64,000 bases of DNA, from contig JAKJHU010000024.1 of assembly GCA_022316685.1 (NCBI GenBank), positions 4,844,501 through 4,908,500 on the forward strand, given 5' to 3'. This stretch comes from Progne subis subis (lineage: Eukaryota; Chordata; Aves; Passeriformes; Hirundinidae). This document shows, in pieces, positions 42,301-54,635 of the stretch; position 1 is the first letter of the stretch; each line of letters begins with the position of its first letter. The notes beneath the pieces were generated by a model that saw nothing but the letters and a program-made list of their open reading frames with translations, did no database searches and was not told where the DNA came from. Position numbers and translations under genes: made by a program.

Positions 42301-44919
42301 ATGCTTTCCATTCATAGTCCCATTGCTAATTAACTATTGTATAATAATAAAGACTAAGCAAAACGGCCTTTTAGAGACCAATCAGCAGAGTCCTGTGATG
42401 GACCACTGAACAGGGAATAATGGGGTGACACCTGAGCTGCTTAAAAAACCAAACCAACAAAATAAAACACTTATGAAAAGCAAGACAAAAAATATGAACT
42501 TTCATCCTTCTCCAGAAAAGACAAGTAAACAGTCTAATTTCAACTTCCCTAGAACTTTACATATATAAAAGCTTGCTTTTGAAATTCACAGAGAAACCAC
42601 AAACGGAACTGTAGTAATGCCTTTGCAATCAAAACAGCTTTGGGTACATCTGCATGCCTGGGGGCAAATAAATTCAGAGTATCTAGGGCTGGAGGGATGA
42701 AAGAGAAATCAAGTCCAGACAGCAGCTAGCCACGTTAGCATTGCTGATACTTGTAAGCCACACAAAATATGGTACATTAGCTTAGGTTGCCTTGTGGTTA
42801 CTCAGCTTTACAGCATTCAGGCTCGGTTGACCAGGTCAAAGCAAAGAGGAGACTTGTCTGCACTTGACATACCTTCCATGTGAAAGGTAAATTAAATTCA
42901 AACACAAACCTACAGAAACGTGTAGCTACAAATGGAAAGAAGAAGGGCAGCCTGTTCTTCTGGTCTTCTTTTGCTTTTCATCTAACTTACTCTTCAAACT
43001 TCACCTTTGCAAACTAATAAATTCACAGATACTGTGGCAGCGTTCTAGAGATTGCTGGGATCAAGGCAGACAAAAGTTCAAGCCTCTTTCCTAAATAACT
43101 CTCCAGATCAAGCTCGTTTAAACGAAAAGCAAAGGCACACACACACTCAGAACAAGGAGTCAAAGGCAAATGACAGTGTTTACACTCTCCTCTCACATAT
43201 CATCAGCGACAAAAACTGCTGTACCTCAACCACAACTAGTCAAACAGGCCAGACATTTCTTTGTAATGGACACAGCAGTAACACAGTCTGTGTGAGAGTG
43301 ACTGCATCCCTGAGTTATCATCCGGACCACATGGGAAATCTGCTCATGAACCCCTTACAAATTATGTTTGCAACCATCCCTGTTAGACCAAAATTTTATT
43401 TAATTTGCAGGACTTGTGTATCCTCCACAACCTCCACCTTTGTCTAAAATTCCAAGTCTAACACCAGGGCTAATGGCAGAGTACAAACAACCTCTAGAGG
43501 CAGTCAATTTACATAATATTTCCAGGCCAGCATGCCATGAGCCAAAGAGGGTCACAATCAGAACCAAAGCCAGCCCAGCAGCCAGACACCCTAGAAGAGA
43601 AATGAGCAGAAACCTAAGACATGTTTGCTTTTCACTTCATCTAAGGAGTTCATTTCTTGTCATCCTTCCTGCACCTATAACCCAACAAAATGTAGGGATT
43701 ACAGTATTTCCTGAATGTGCAAGTTTTTCAAGCTTTTAAAGGCCACAAAGGCTCAGAATATGTTGAAGTCATAATTATATTACTTTGAAAACCCTGGCAC
43801 ATGTGGACCTGCTTGATGTACCCAAGCAATGCTCACAGGGGTGAGCAGCTTTTTCTCAGTTTCCTGACTCCAAATAGGAGGTCTCATACATGCAATTATA
43901 TCAGTGAAAATCCTACTTCTGATTTTTGGGAACTCTTCCACTTTCAGTTTCATTAAATTATTGCCAAATTTCTGATCACGATGAGGAAACATGGTTAAGG
44001 CATTCCAGCTGACTGATGGAAGGAGGGGAACTCATGCTGGTGAGGTCTGACTGCCATTATTTTGAAGCCAATATTGTTTTTTTCCCGACTCATTGTATTA
44101 TAACAATGACATTCACTTAGAAGGGAAGGAGCAGTTTTATTATGTTGATTTCCCATAACAGAAAGAGAGTAGAGGCCACACAAAAGGCTGAGGTTGCATG
44201 AGGCACATATCAAAATGCCTTTAAATACATCTAAAATTCCTTTGCTATTTGTTCAACTTTGCTCTGAAGACAAGTGTAGATCAGAGCCATATTTACCTGA
44301 TTTCATGCAGGGACACAGTCAAACGGGACAGAAAGCATGACCTCTAGGAATACCTACACTTTCTCCAGTATACCTGCGTGAGTTTGTTTGTTTGTTTGAA
44401 GTCCTTTCTATCCCAACAAATAAATGCTTTGATTAAAGGAACCAGTCCCAAGGAAACTTCTTCAAGAAGGATGATCAAAACAATGGTTATTTTATCAACA
44501 AAGTATCTGCATAAATGCACACAAGATCAACAAAGGCTAGTGTGAAGGTTGCTTGATAACCTGAGTGAGAAAGCTGGGTCCTCTCCCCGAGCAAGCATTA
44601 ATTTGTATCATAATTCCCAAGGTGTCAGGCTGGGGTGGTACCAGCCTGTTCTGCGTCTTGTGCCTTCAGTAACCTGTTCCCAGAAGGCTGCCCACAGGTG
44701 GATTAGAGATAACACTCAGATGAGTTTAAAGGACCACAGTAAAGGCAAGACTGGAATAAACACTTTGTCTCAGCTTTTGCACGTGTGCCCAATGAATTTT
44801 GTAATTAAACTCCAGCTACCCAGACTTCATTACTCTGGGCTTTAATTTCAAATAGCAGCATCTACTCTGCCCGCACTTCGGCAGGGGCGTTGTCTTGTAG
44901 CTTACAATAGCACACAAAC
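39341..44919. other. Intergenic DNA between the two orphan CpG islands
   Basis: No supported gene. The longest frame (43052-43447, plus, 131 codons) has ordinary composition for this background and no recognisable domain. If either CpG island drives a transcript, its exons could lie here, but none can be identified from sequence alone. Confidence 0.5.
44382..44398 (+). repeat. (GTTT)n microsatellite
   Basis: Four consecutive GTTT units. Confidence 0.85.
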
Positions 44920-46290
44920 GCACCACTATTACTGCACCGCTCCCACACAAACACCATAGCCCCCCCACGGCACGAGGAGACGAATCAAGCTAGACCAGAG
45001 GTCTTCCTTCCTCTTGGACACAGCGCTCGGGAGACCCTTCCGTGCCTCCCCCAGGCTCCCTGCGCTGGGCCCCAGCCCGGGCCGCCCCCCTTCACGGCGC
45101 CGGCCCGCGGGTTCCCCCCGGCTGCCCAGCGCCCCGGGGAGGGAACAGCGCCCACGCTGAGCTGCACCCGAGCTGCCGGGGCTGGGGGCCCTCCCGGGCA
45201 CGGCCTTGGCCCTACCACCTCCTGCAGCCGGCGGCTGAGCTGCTGCTGCTCCAGCCAAGTGAAAATAAAAACCGAGCTTTCAACAAAAATCACAACCAAT
45301 CCTAGACCTGCAATGCAATTCTGGGGTGGGGGTGGATGGGGAAGAGAGAGAGGAGGGAAGGAGAAAAACGAAAAAAGAGAAAAGACTTGTGGTTGTTTTC
45401 ACAAAGCCACAAAGCTCCCCCTTGCTGGCAGGAGGGGCTGCCCGGGGGCTGGGGGGATCCGGGGCAGGGGCTGCCTCGTTCCGCCTGAGGGGCGCGGGCT
45501 GAGCCCGGCCGCGCACCGCGCCTCAAAGGCTGCTCCGAAGGGGGTGAGTTGGTGCTCCTGTGAAATACTCTGCGGTAAAAAGACTTAAGTACCAACGAAA
45601 ACAGAGTCTGTGAAAGCCTGCCCAGCTTTGCAGCTGCCGCTCTCGGCTTCTCACCTTTTGGGCTTGGGCTTAACGCCCGCTGCCTGGCCCGGCGCTGGCG
45701 GAGCCGAGCGCTGCTGAAGCCTTTGGAGGGCTGCGAGGCGCGGGGGCTGCAGCTGCAGCAGCGCGCCCGCAGCCCGGGACCGCCTTTAACTCCTGCGAGA
45801 CCCTTTAAACTTCTCCGTCACAGCACACGCTCTTTGTTCATGTGCTTATCGCCAAGATAAAAGCCATTTTCAGTGCTTTTTCTGTCTCTTCGGGTTGGTC
45901 TGTCCTGTCGGTTTGTCCTGGGGGTGGCTGCGGTTCCCCTGCCGCGGCCGCGGCCCCAGACAGCGCCGGGAAGCGCCGGGGAAGGGAAGGGAAGGGAAGG
46001 GAAGCGCGGCGCAGGAAGCGCCGGCCGGGCCGGGCCGGCAGGAAAACCCTGGGGAGCGCAGGAACAGCACGCGGGAAGGGGCGCGGGGGCCAGGGCAGCG
46101 GGAGCGCTCTCGGTGGCCTCGAAAAGGCTCGGAGAGGAAGGGAGGGTCGTGTTCCCCTCCGAAGGTGCCCCTCGAGGCGCTGCTGGCCTTTCCGAGGGCT
46201 GGGAGCCGCCGTTCCCGGCCCTGGCCGTGTGTTCGGGGCTGGGGGGCGATGAGTGTGACTGCGGGTGCCGCAGGAAAGAGCCCGTGCTCA
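44920..46290. promoter_or_regulatory. Large orphan CpG island
   Basis: About 1.4 kb of GC- and CpG-rich DNA in two lobes (about 45030-45540 and 45640-46290) lies 9-11 kb from the S1PR1 start, on its 3' side. Good splice donors occur on both strands: plus GGG|GTGAGT after 45543 and minus AAAAG|GTGAGA after 45655. A TATA-like GATAAAAG sits at 45856-45863 on the plus strand. Open frames of up to 157 codons cross it but look like GC artefacts. It is probably a promoter of non-coding RNA or a distal regulator. Confidence 0.65.
45978..46004 (+). repeat. (GGGAA)n microsatellite
   Basis: Five GGG runs are separated by AA inside the large CpG island. The plus strand therefore fits a short-loop G-quadruplex pattern. 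Confidence 0.9.
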
Positions 46291-49200
46291 AGTGCAGGAG
46301 TCGTCCTTCTTAAAAGAAATAAAATAACAATAAAAAGCAACCACGCTTAATTATATTCTGAAATACTAAGGTAATTTGAATCTTCAAACATCAAAATACT
46401 TTGAAAATACTCTGAAATACTTTACATGTTTTAACTGGTTCTGGTTTCTATAGACAGACTCTGCTTTTTGTCTGGAGCTTTAAAACATTTTCTTTCTGTA
46501 CCACCCAGCATACTTCCATAGCGTAGCTGCTGGGCTGAGTATTGTGTTTCCCCATTCTCGCCGATGTGGTGGGAAAAGACTTTGCTCACTGAGCCTTTTA
46601 TGTTAGTTCATCCTATTAAAGCTTTGCTTTGTTGTTCTCTGAACCCTCTTTAATGCCTCTGCATTTTTCAGCGAGTTCAGTGAAGAGAAAAACTTCACCC
46701 TGTATCATTAAATAGTCCTGACTAGAGCCACATTCACTGATGAACTATTTCAAGTTGAAAGATGCAATGTTCCTTCACTATCACCTTAGTTGTGCAGACA
46801 AGTTTCTCTCCCTCACACATATGTTTTTTATTAGAAGAATAAAATTCAAATCTTTTTGCTTGGGAAATGGACAGTCTCTGAGATGAAGGTAAATCTGAAA
46901 GATTTCCTCAAACAACATTTGCAATATGACATATAAAACAGTAAGAGAGCTGATAAAATGCAAAATATATAGAACTTCTGAGAACAGAAAAAAAAAAGTT
47001 GTTACACTTTTTGGAATAGAGTTGTAGGCTGCTTTGAAGTAATGTCTCTGTGCCAACACAAAGGAATTCGTTCAAAAGGTGCATAGATGATATATCCCTG
47101 ATCAGAGAGAGAAATACACACAAGCTGCAAAGCAATTTCTTATCTTGTGCCTGAACCAGCAATAGAAGTGGGAGTTGTGATGGAAATAAAAAACACGTTA
47201 AAGTGCCTGGTGTTTGGGAAATGGCTCACATGGGTTCCTTGCAGCAGGCATCGAAAGTGGTCACCAGATTAGCAGAAATCGTTAGACCATAGTTGTGTCT
47301 TGCCTGAAAGCAAGAAAGATAACAATGCATGCTGTGGTGAGTTGTTTTTCAGCACTTCATCAGAACATGTTTTCCAGCTAACATCTTGATCCTTCTTCCA
47401 AACATGAGAATAGGATTGCACATGTTGGTAGAATTTTTTTTTTTTTTCTTTTACCTTAGAGTAACTGATACAGCAGCATCCAGCTCATCTAAGCACAAGG
47501 AAATACTGCAAGTAGCTGGGTAATAATTGACCTGGCAGACTCTCCCCCTTATTCAAAATGACACAGACACAAGCCCTTTGAATAGCACCACAAAATTCAA
47601 AGTATTCACTTGTAAACATCCCTGTGTGTCTATTATACATATCTCTGTGTGGGAGGGTTCATGAGACCTTGCCCAGAGTTGCTCAGGAAAGAATTACAGA
47701 TCTAAGGATAGAGTTCACAAGAGAAAATTCTCAAAATCCTCAGCTTTGTGTCTGCATTACCACAGAGGATTCCTTTCATTTCAAGTGGAAAATATCACAG
47801 TGTAGTCCAACTCTCCCTCCCAGCAATCCCAAATTGTCCCTGAAACCTGTTGCTCCCATATACTCTCAATCACAATCTTGTGCCAAATACAATTTTTACA
47901 TCACGAAAATTGTTATTGCACATTCTGTGTAACCATGTAAATTCTATTTCTATCGCTTAAAGTAATTTGCACCCTCACCTTCACAGTATTCAGCTCTGGC
48001 TGATCAGGCAAGAATCTGTCTGAGACTGTATTCCAGCAATTTACAGCACTATCCTCCTAAGTCAAGAGGTCTTGGCTTGTGCCAAGTGTTTCTGTGTTTA
48101 AGAGAGCAAAACTACCTTTAGGAGATAGCTCAGGTGAGGACCTCTAAGTGTCAGCTGTCAACTGTGATTCACACCAGATTTTTCCCAGGTAGTGAAACAG
48201 TTTTCGTCCATGATTTCACAAGGCCCGGCAGATAATTTTAACCCAGTATTTATTTGGTGATTTCTCTCTAGCCTGCGTTTTCCAAATGTCCATTTGTTTT
48301 CAAAGCCGTGCATTTGGTATTTTAATCCCACTTTTAGCTGAGTAGAGTGATTCTGAATAAACACTGCAATTGCTACAGACACATCTTAATATTTAATGGG
48401 GTTTGGGTCACACACGTTTCTGACGAGCTGTTTTTATGTACGGTCATTGTACCGTGCACCTAAAAATGGGTCTTCTCCAAGCAATCATCCACAAAAGCTC
48501 AAAATAAATATTGGCCTTTGTATCAGGTTTCCATTATGCGGCTGCTACCCCAGGCACAGTGGAAGGTTCACAGAGGGTTGACAGAGCTTTGTGAGCTCTG
48601 CTTTATTAGGACTTTTCCAAGCCAGATCATTCCTGGGTGTGGCTGATGGGATTTCCTGCCTTTTTGTCTCGCGGAGGTAGCACGGAAACTCCAAGTGCAA
48701 GGAAACACTTCCCGCTTTGCTGCTGTGTAGGGTTTTTCAGCAGAGTAAGGGATGTGGCAGTACCGAGCGGGCCTGGGGAGCTCCCATACACTGCTGCATT
48801 GTAGATGCACTGGGACCTGCTGCTGCTGCTTTGATGCAGTTCAAACTGAGGATTGTGTCATCCTGGTGCTGCAGGGGACATGGTCCTCAACAATGTCATT
48901 CTCTTCATTGGCTCACATAAGTCTACGCTAATTATGTCCCAAACTTACCGAAAAACTCAAACCAAACCAAACAGACAAACAAAACCCCCCAAACACACCC
49001 AAACAATCTTTTGGATAATATCATCATTTATATTGGCAGCTTGGCTTTCAGATTTCTCTAGGCATTTCTTAAGAAAACATGTACAAGTTACCGTGCCACG
49101 TGCTCTTATAGCTCATGAGTGCAGAGTGGATTTAATTACTGTTAATTACCATGGAAAATCCTCTGTAATAGTTGAAGGGATATTTCATGACCCTATGCAA

Positions 49201-51954
49201 TTCTTGCTGACTGTGTAAAATGAAATAAGGTTCTATCAGAATAAATCAGATGATAGCTAAAAAGCAAACTCTTTCCATCTGTGAATAGATTGGATTAGAA
49301 AAGTTTGTGAAAACAAATTCTAGGAACATAATTTAGGTGGATTTTGTTTGGGGTTATTTGGGTGGATTTTGTTTGGTGTTTGTTTCTTAGATCTTGACAC
49401 TTTAGTTCTATAGAATTAATCTCATTTTCAAAAGGAAAAAAAAAAAAAAACAACAACGAAACGTATGGGGAATTATTGAAAGACAATAGATGTTTTCCTG
49501 GCAAACTTCAGAACCTTCGGGAATTCCAGCATTTCAGAGCTGAGCAGGTTACATAGCTCTAGTTTGCGTACTTATGTTTTTGAATGCTTTGTCAGTTTGA
49601 CTCTTTTTACAACATCTGATGCCTCACCTCATACAAAATGCAATCAGTATTGAGATCTTCTGGGCCAGATTAGGAATTAAGAAATGTTACATTTAGGCAA
49701 TCCCTGTATTTCTTAGGTGACAGGGTAAGATAAGGATGGATAACAGAATTTTCACACATTTCTGTTCCCTAGTTTTAGTCCTGGCATCCTGTGGTGTACA
49801 GCAAGCCCAAGGTTAGTTCCTGCTGAGTGGTCCATGGGGCATTCCAGCTGCAGCTCCTCTCTTGCTCAACAAGCACCCTGCTATACCTGGCTCTCACACA
49901 GGAATACCTGGGCAGGGAGTTGCCAGGGAAGTAACAGACGATTTTGTGATAATTTTCTATCCCTGTTCTATTTCTTGCACTGGAAGAACAGCTAGGAAGA
50001 AGAATAAACATCAAAGGACCAGGTTGCTCTGAATAATTCAGGCTATTCTATTTCACGTAGACATTCGGTATAATGCACCTTTTCAGTTCTCAGTTCATTT
50101 TCTCTGCCTGTTAGTCACATGGCCATCACCAGGACAAAGCTGCATGCCTTTCCCATGCACACAGAAGGCAGGCCAGGGCTCAGAAAGGTGTTTTCTACAC
50201 TGCAGCCTCAAAACTGCACAGTTCCTCTGGCCTAACCTGCTGGTGTATGGGAATGCATGGCTGTGGCTGAGGAGCTGCAGGGTTCCCCCCCAAGGAGCAC
50301 AACAAAATGGCCTTTTCATTTTTTTCCACAGCAGGAACCCTTACCGTTATTAATGTTATCATTTTATTACAGTTATTATTCCCTGTCTAATCTTGTCTAC
50401 CTGCATGTGGAGTGTCTATGGAGGAAGCAGATTTCAGTCACCATGATCAGGAGTGTAGGAAACGCTTCCCGTGGCCCAGTGCCACTTTCTGGGGCGTGCA
50501 CATCTTTTATTGCATGAATTACGTAGGGCTTCGAGTTCCCTCCCAGAACTGGACTCCCATCACAGTCACCTCCATAGGGGAAACTGTCATTGTCCACAAT
50601 GGCCACAGTGCTTAGATGAGATAAGCAAGGGATGCAGAAATACCAGCAAAGGGAAGGGAAGTGACTCACCTGTGGGCTATCAGCTCCCAGTACAGAAACA
50701 GGGTGGGAGTCACAAGGGGTCAGTGGCACCATGCTGTGATGACACCGCTCAGCCCTTGTCACAGGATCTCAGATGTGTGGGACAAACAACCTTAATGCCT
50801 GAAAGGCTTCAGGAGCAGAAGGGCCCCAGTCCCTCGGATAAAAACACCCCTAAAAATTCAGATGTCCCTGTGCATTGCCTCATCTCCGTACATTGCCTTT
50901 ATTTACTCACTGGTAGCACAAGGGTATAACTTGGACTTCCATGGTTTATAAATTTTTGGTGCTCTGCACAGAAGTGACTTTATCCCGGGACAAAGCAGTG
51001 CTTTCCCTCATGACTGTCAGCACACAGGGTAAACCATCCCTGCCCAAACGAAGGCCTGAGCCAAGAGACACTTTATCTTGTGCACAAATAGAGATTTGAC
51101 GCTTTTTCCAGCCCAGCTCAGGTCAATAATTAAAAGGCTAGGAAGTGAGCACACATGAAATCATTCCTTCCATACAGGCAGACAGATGGAGAGAAATTCC
51201 AGCCTGTTTCCACTCTTTTGTCTTCAGGGCATTTTTGGAATTTCCTTCAGGAAGTGAGGTTATGACCCAGAGCCTTCCTCGGTGAGTAGGCTCTCATTTC
51301 CCACAGTAAAGCCTGCACAGCGATGACATACAGTACGAGAAGGTGAGGTTTATCTTCACTCTCCAACTGCATCCTGTATGAGCTCCATGGAACTTAAAAG
51401 TAATTCTGAGAGGGAACAGCCGCGAGAAAGGAAATGGAAGTCAAACCTTTGGAAGAAGTAATGCAGTATCCGTTCAACTACACTGCCATGGTCTTCACCA
51501 GCAGACCCAAAGGAGCTCCAGCAATCGCACAGTTGTGGCCATCATTCTGTGTTTCATAAACTTCCTTGACGTTTGAAATAAGCTAAGAATTGAACTTACA
51601 AATTATATTGGTGATACAAGTGAATTACTTCACTTTTCTAGTCTAGGCAGTCATGGTAAAACTGGCAGCCATCTGGTTTTCCTTCGGTTTCTACTTCATT
51701 GGCTGTCAGAGGAGGATTGCTATTATAGAGATTCTTCTAGTGGCATTTCAGCCATACAGCACATGCTGACAAGATTATAGCTCAAAATCCGTTTTGTATT
51801 TTACATGATCCTGTGACATTACACGTTATGTCCCCACAGAATGGACTCAATCCCAGCATGTACTAAAATCAAGGAATTCTTTCATTGACTTCTGTGGAAA
51901 CTACACCTGGCATGAAACCACCACAATAGTACAAAACTGCTAGTAATCTGATAA
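46291..51954. other. Intergenic DNA 3' of S1PR1
   Basis: No coding gene is visible. A GC-richer stretch at about 48590-48910 carries a KLF-type CCACACCC (minus, 48642-48635) and an AACAATG SOX-type word near 48890. Another GC-richer stretch at about 50100-50930 has overlapping open frames on both strands that look incidental. The 25-bp tandem duplication lies at 49336. Confidence 0.5.
49336..49380 (+). repeat. Tandem duplication of a 25-bp unit
   Basis: The 16-base word GGTGGATTTTGTTTGG occurs at 49336-49351 and again at 49361-49376, so a 25-bp unit is present twice head to tail. The second copy then diverges. This looks like a local slippage duplication with no gene attached. Confidence 0.85.
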
Positions 51955-53495
51955 TAGAAGCATTTAAAAAATCAGTTTATTAATGTTTAGAAGTCAATAA
52001 AGCTATGTGCAAATTGAACAATAAAAGTCAGAAACATTTTAAATACTATTTTTTAAACCAGAAAAAAACAAAAAACCCAACAGTTTAATTGCACTGGAAA
52101 TTTTACTACGAAGGCAATACATTTTCTTTACAAAATACCAGTCCTAGGAGTTGCTGATGACTGTAGATAAGTCAATTGCTCTCAGCTATCCCAGATATAC
52201 CACATTTGTTATAGTAATACTCTAGGCGCATGAAGACTCCTGTATCTTATTTACATTGTACACATTCAACCCCATTAGCACAGGTTAGAAAAATAGAGAA
52301 GTAAAAATGATGCTGTAAAACAAATACATTCAATTTAACAACAGGTACTTCTTCCATGATAAAATACAGACATCTTCGCTGAAATTATAAACATTAATAA
52401 AATGTGCCAAAATGTATTGCATTTTGTTATGGAAGTGCATTTATCTATAGTCATTTCACTTCAACTTTCTTCTTATTTTTTCTGAAACCCAACATACTCT
52501 TTTCTGATTTTCCAACTGATCCTTACTTTTGGAAAGACTGTGAACCTGACAATGAAATACCCCTTCAGTTTTTAGCTCTTCTTACTTAGGCAAAAATCCC
52601 ACTGTTGTCAATAGTATTTTTTACTATTTTGTAGACTTTCAAGTCATCTTGAAGGGAAATGTTTCGTTCTTCCTTGCATTTTGCATGATAATGCAGTTTA
52701 TTTAATGCTATAGAATAAAAAGGCAATCAAAATATGGGGCCAAATGCCGTTCTGAGCTACTTCAATAAATCTGACGCAGCCAATGGAATTGTACAGGCGA
52801 AGGTAACTGCAGAATCTATCTCATGGTCTTCAAATATAATACAGACTGACAGCAAAAATTCACAGCTATGATCTTGCTAAGTAAAACCCCAAGAGCTTTG
52901 GACTCTGCACATAAAACCTTATGACTTAAATAAAAGCTCTGCAAAATTATGCCAATTATGGTTGTATGTGGTCTAAGTTATATTTGTGTGATCTCTTTCC
53001 ATGTTATGTGCTAAACAAACACATTTCTTAACAACGATACCAGAGCCACCACTAAATTCAATACAGAAAGATCTTTGTGTCAGTGGTTTGCTGTGAAGAG
53101 AAAAAAACTTCACATTCTTCTCACAGGGGAGGAAAAAAAAAAAAAAAAGATTCATTCTCCCTTCTCCTCCTCCCCCTCTCTCTTTCTCTCACACACACCA
53201 GGCATCATTTCACCAAGGCATCAGTCTTTTCAGAGTTACTAAGGAGATTCAGGATATGAATGCGCCTGACAATCCTGAGCTGCTTCAGCGCAAAGACAAA
53301 ACATGCTCCAGGGAAAAAGATTTTCAAGCCAGAACAGTCTGTCCCATTTTTGAACTCCAGCCTGCAAGTGCACCATTTGCCTCATTAGAACTAATGCTAC
53401 TTGCTCACTCAGCCCAACACTGCTGCTGTGAGCAGGAGGCGTCCCAGCTCCCTGTTTTCAGAGGAAAACTCTGAAATACAACCCCATGGTTATTC
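51955..53495 (-). other. S1PR1: S1PR1 3'UTR (distal end estimated)
   Basis: After the TAG stop the minus strand runs through non-coding DNA to an AATAAA at 51981-51976, followed within about 60 nt by a GT-rich stretch, giving a 3'UTR of about 1.5 kb. This fits the roughly 2.8 kb S1PR1 mRNA known in mammals. In the transcript sense it carries a purine-rich tract (53153-53199), a U16 run (53133-53148) and ATTTA pentamers at 52927-52931, 52766-52770 and 52040-52044, which are typical instability elements. A weaker alternative AATAAA at 52702-52697 would give a 3'UTR of about 0.8 kb. Confidence 0.6.
51976..51981 (-). terminator. Candidate S1PR1 polyadenylation signal AATAAA
   Basis: The canonical hexamer lies on the minus strand about 1.5 kb past the stop codon. 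A GT-rich downstream element (TTGTGGTGGTTTC-like) follows at a suitable distance. The proximal hexamer at 52697-52702 lacks an obvious GT-rich element. Confidence 0.5.
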
Positions 53496-54635
53496 CTAAG
53501 AAGATGAGGTAACATTGCCCGAAGACATGATGGTTTCAGGATGGTCACCGTCCTCCTTCTGTGGATGTGAGGAGTTGTCAGACTTACTCCGGCTGAACTC
53601 CATCCCCCCAATGATTGGCCGTTTGAATTTGGTCCCAGAATCTGCTGGGGGACATTTGCAGCAGCACAAAATCTTGATGAAAGCCCTCCGCATCTCTTTG
53701 TTTGTCAAGGTGTAGATGATAGGGTTCGTGGCTGAATTGAGCACAGCCAGTACTAAGAAATACTCTGCTTTATAGAGGATGGGGCAGGCCTTCACTTTGC
53801 ACCCCACATCCAATAAAAGCAGGATGAACAGAGGAGCCCAGCAGGCAATGAAGACACTCAGGACTATGATCACTGTCTTGAGCAAGGCTAGTGACTTTTC
53901 TGAGCTTCTAGTAGCTTTGGTAATGTTTTTCCGAAATGTCAGCCTGCGGCTCCTAGTCCTCACCATGGAGTAGATCCTGCAGTAGAGGACCACAATAGAT
54001 AACAAAAGGCCAGTGAAAACGGTTGTGCAAAAGAGAATATAGTGCTTGTGGTAGAGAGGCAGCACGGTGGAGCAGTTGGACAAGAGGTTCTTGCAGTTCC
54101 AGCCCATGATCGGGAGCCCCCCGAGGATTGCAGAGATGACCCAGCACGCACTGATCAGCAAGAAGGAGCGGAAGCTGTTGCTGTCATTGTGGAGTTTCAT
54201 CTTCAGCATGGTGATGTATCTCTCAATGGCAATGGCCAACAAGCTGAACACAGAAGCTGACAAGGCAACGAACATGCTGCCTTCTCTAATGAACCACTGA
54301 TTGGGGGTCAGGCTGTAGGTTTTGTGTCCAGATAGCAGGAGGTTGGCAGTGTAAGCCACACCAGCCAGCAAGTCTGAAAGAGCCAAGTTCCCAATGAAAT
54401 AGTACATGGGTCTGTGAAACTTCTTGGTTTTCCAGATGGTAAGCAAGACAAAAATGTTCTCTAAAATTATAAAGCAGCAAATGATGATAAAAACCACCGA
54501 CGTCGCTTTAATTCCAGTGTCCACACTCTCATTTAGTTTTCCCGTGTAATTATAATGCTCTTTGATGACATAGTTGACATCAGTGTTGGTGGGGTTGCTG
54601 GTGACCTTATGCGGGGCAGTGGTGCCGGAGTTCAT
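53496..54635 (-). CDS. S1PR1: Sphingosine-1-phosphate receptor 1 (class A GPCR), complete single-exon CDS
   Basis: This 379-residue frame is a class A GPCR of the plasma membrane that binds sphingosine-1-phosphate and signals mainly through Gi. In vertebrates it controls lymphocyte egress and endothelial barrier and vessel maturation. The sequence shows seven hydrophobic segments near residues 44-67, 76-103, 118-139, 156-176, 197-221, 250-275 and 289-311. It has an N-glycosylation sequon N29-Y-T, the lipid-headgroup pair R117/E118 (human R120/E121), ERY at 138-140, CWAP at 265-268, NPIIY at 304-308, extracellular cysteines C181/C188 and C279/C284, and a palmitoylation-type cysteine cluster C324-C328. 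T233 lies in the RRLTFRK loop that matches the human Akt site, and the Ser-rich tail matches human S1PR1. Human S1PR1 has 382 residues, so this copy is full length. I chose the ATG at 54635 (A at -3) because the frame upstream has no ATG before an in-frame TGA. Only residues 1-25 differ strongly from my memory of the human protein. I see no frameshift or missing key residue. Confidence 0.98.
   Translation of the reverse strand: MNSGTTAPHKVTSNPTNTDVNYVIKEHYNYTGKLNESVDTGIKATSVVFIIICCFIILENIFVLLTIWKTKKFHRPMYYFIGNLALSDLLAGVAYTANLLLSGHKTYSLTPNQWFIREGSMFVALSASVFSLLAIAIERYITMLKMKLHNDSNSFRSFLLISACWVISAILGGLPIMGWNCKNLLSNCSTVLPLYHKHYILFCTTVFTGLLLSIVVLYCRIYSMVRTRSRRLTFRKNITKATRSSEKSLALLKTVIIVLSVFIACWAPLFILLLLDVGCKVKACPILYKAEYFLVLAVLNSATNPIIYTLTNKEMRRAFIKILCCCKCPPADSGTKFKRPIIGGMEFSRSKSDNSSHPQKEDGDHPETIMSSGNVTSSS

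Noticed and set aside
45818..46350. Overlapping 136-157 codon frames on both strands in the large CpG island
   Set aside because: Mutually overlapping, compositionally biased and without domains. They are better explained as GC-rich non-coding promoter DNA.
50397..50929. Long open frames on both strands (121 and 152 codons)
   Set aside because: They overlap antisense to each other in a GC-richer patch. Neither resembles a known family nor has splice or promoter support.
53515..54300. Several antisense and out-of-frame ORFs over the S1PR1 coding exon
   Set aside because: They are shadows of the receptor frame with no family signature.
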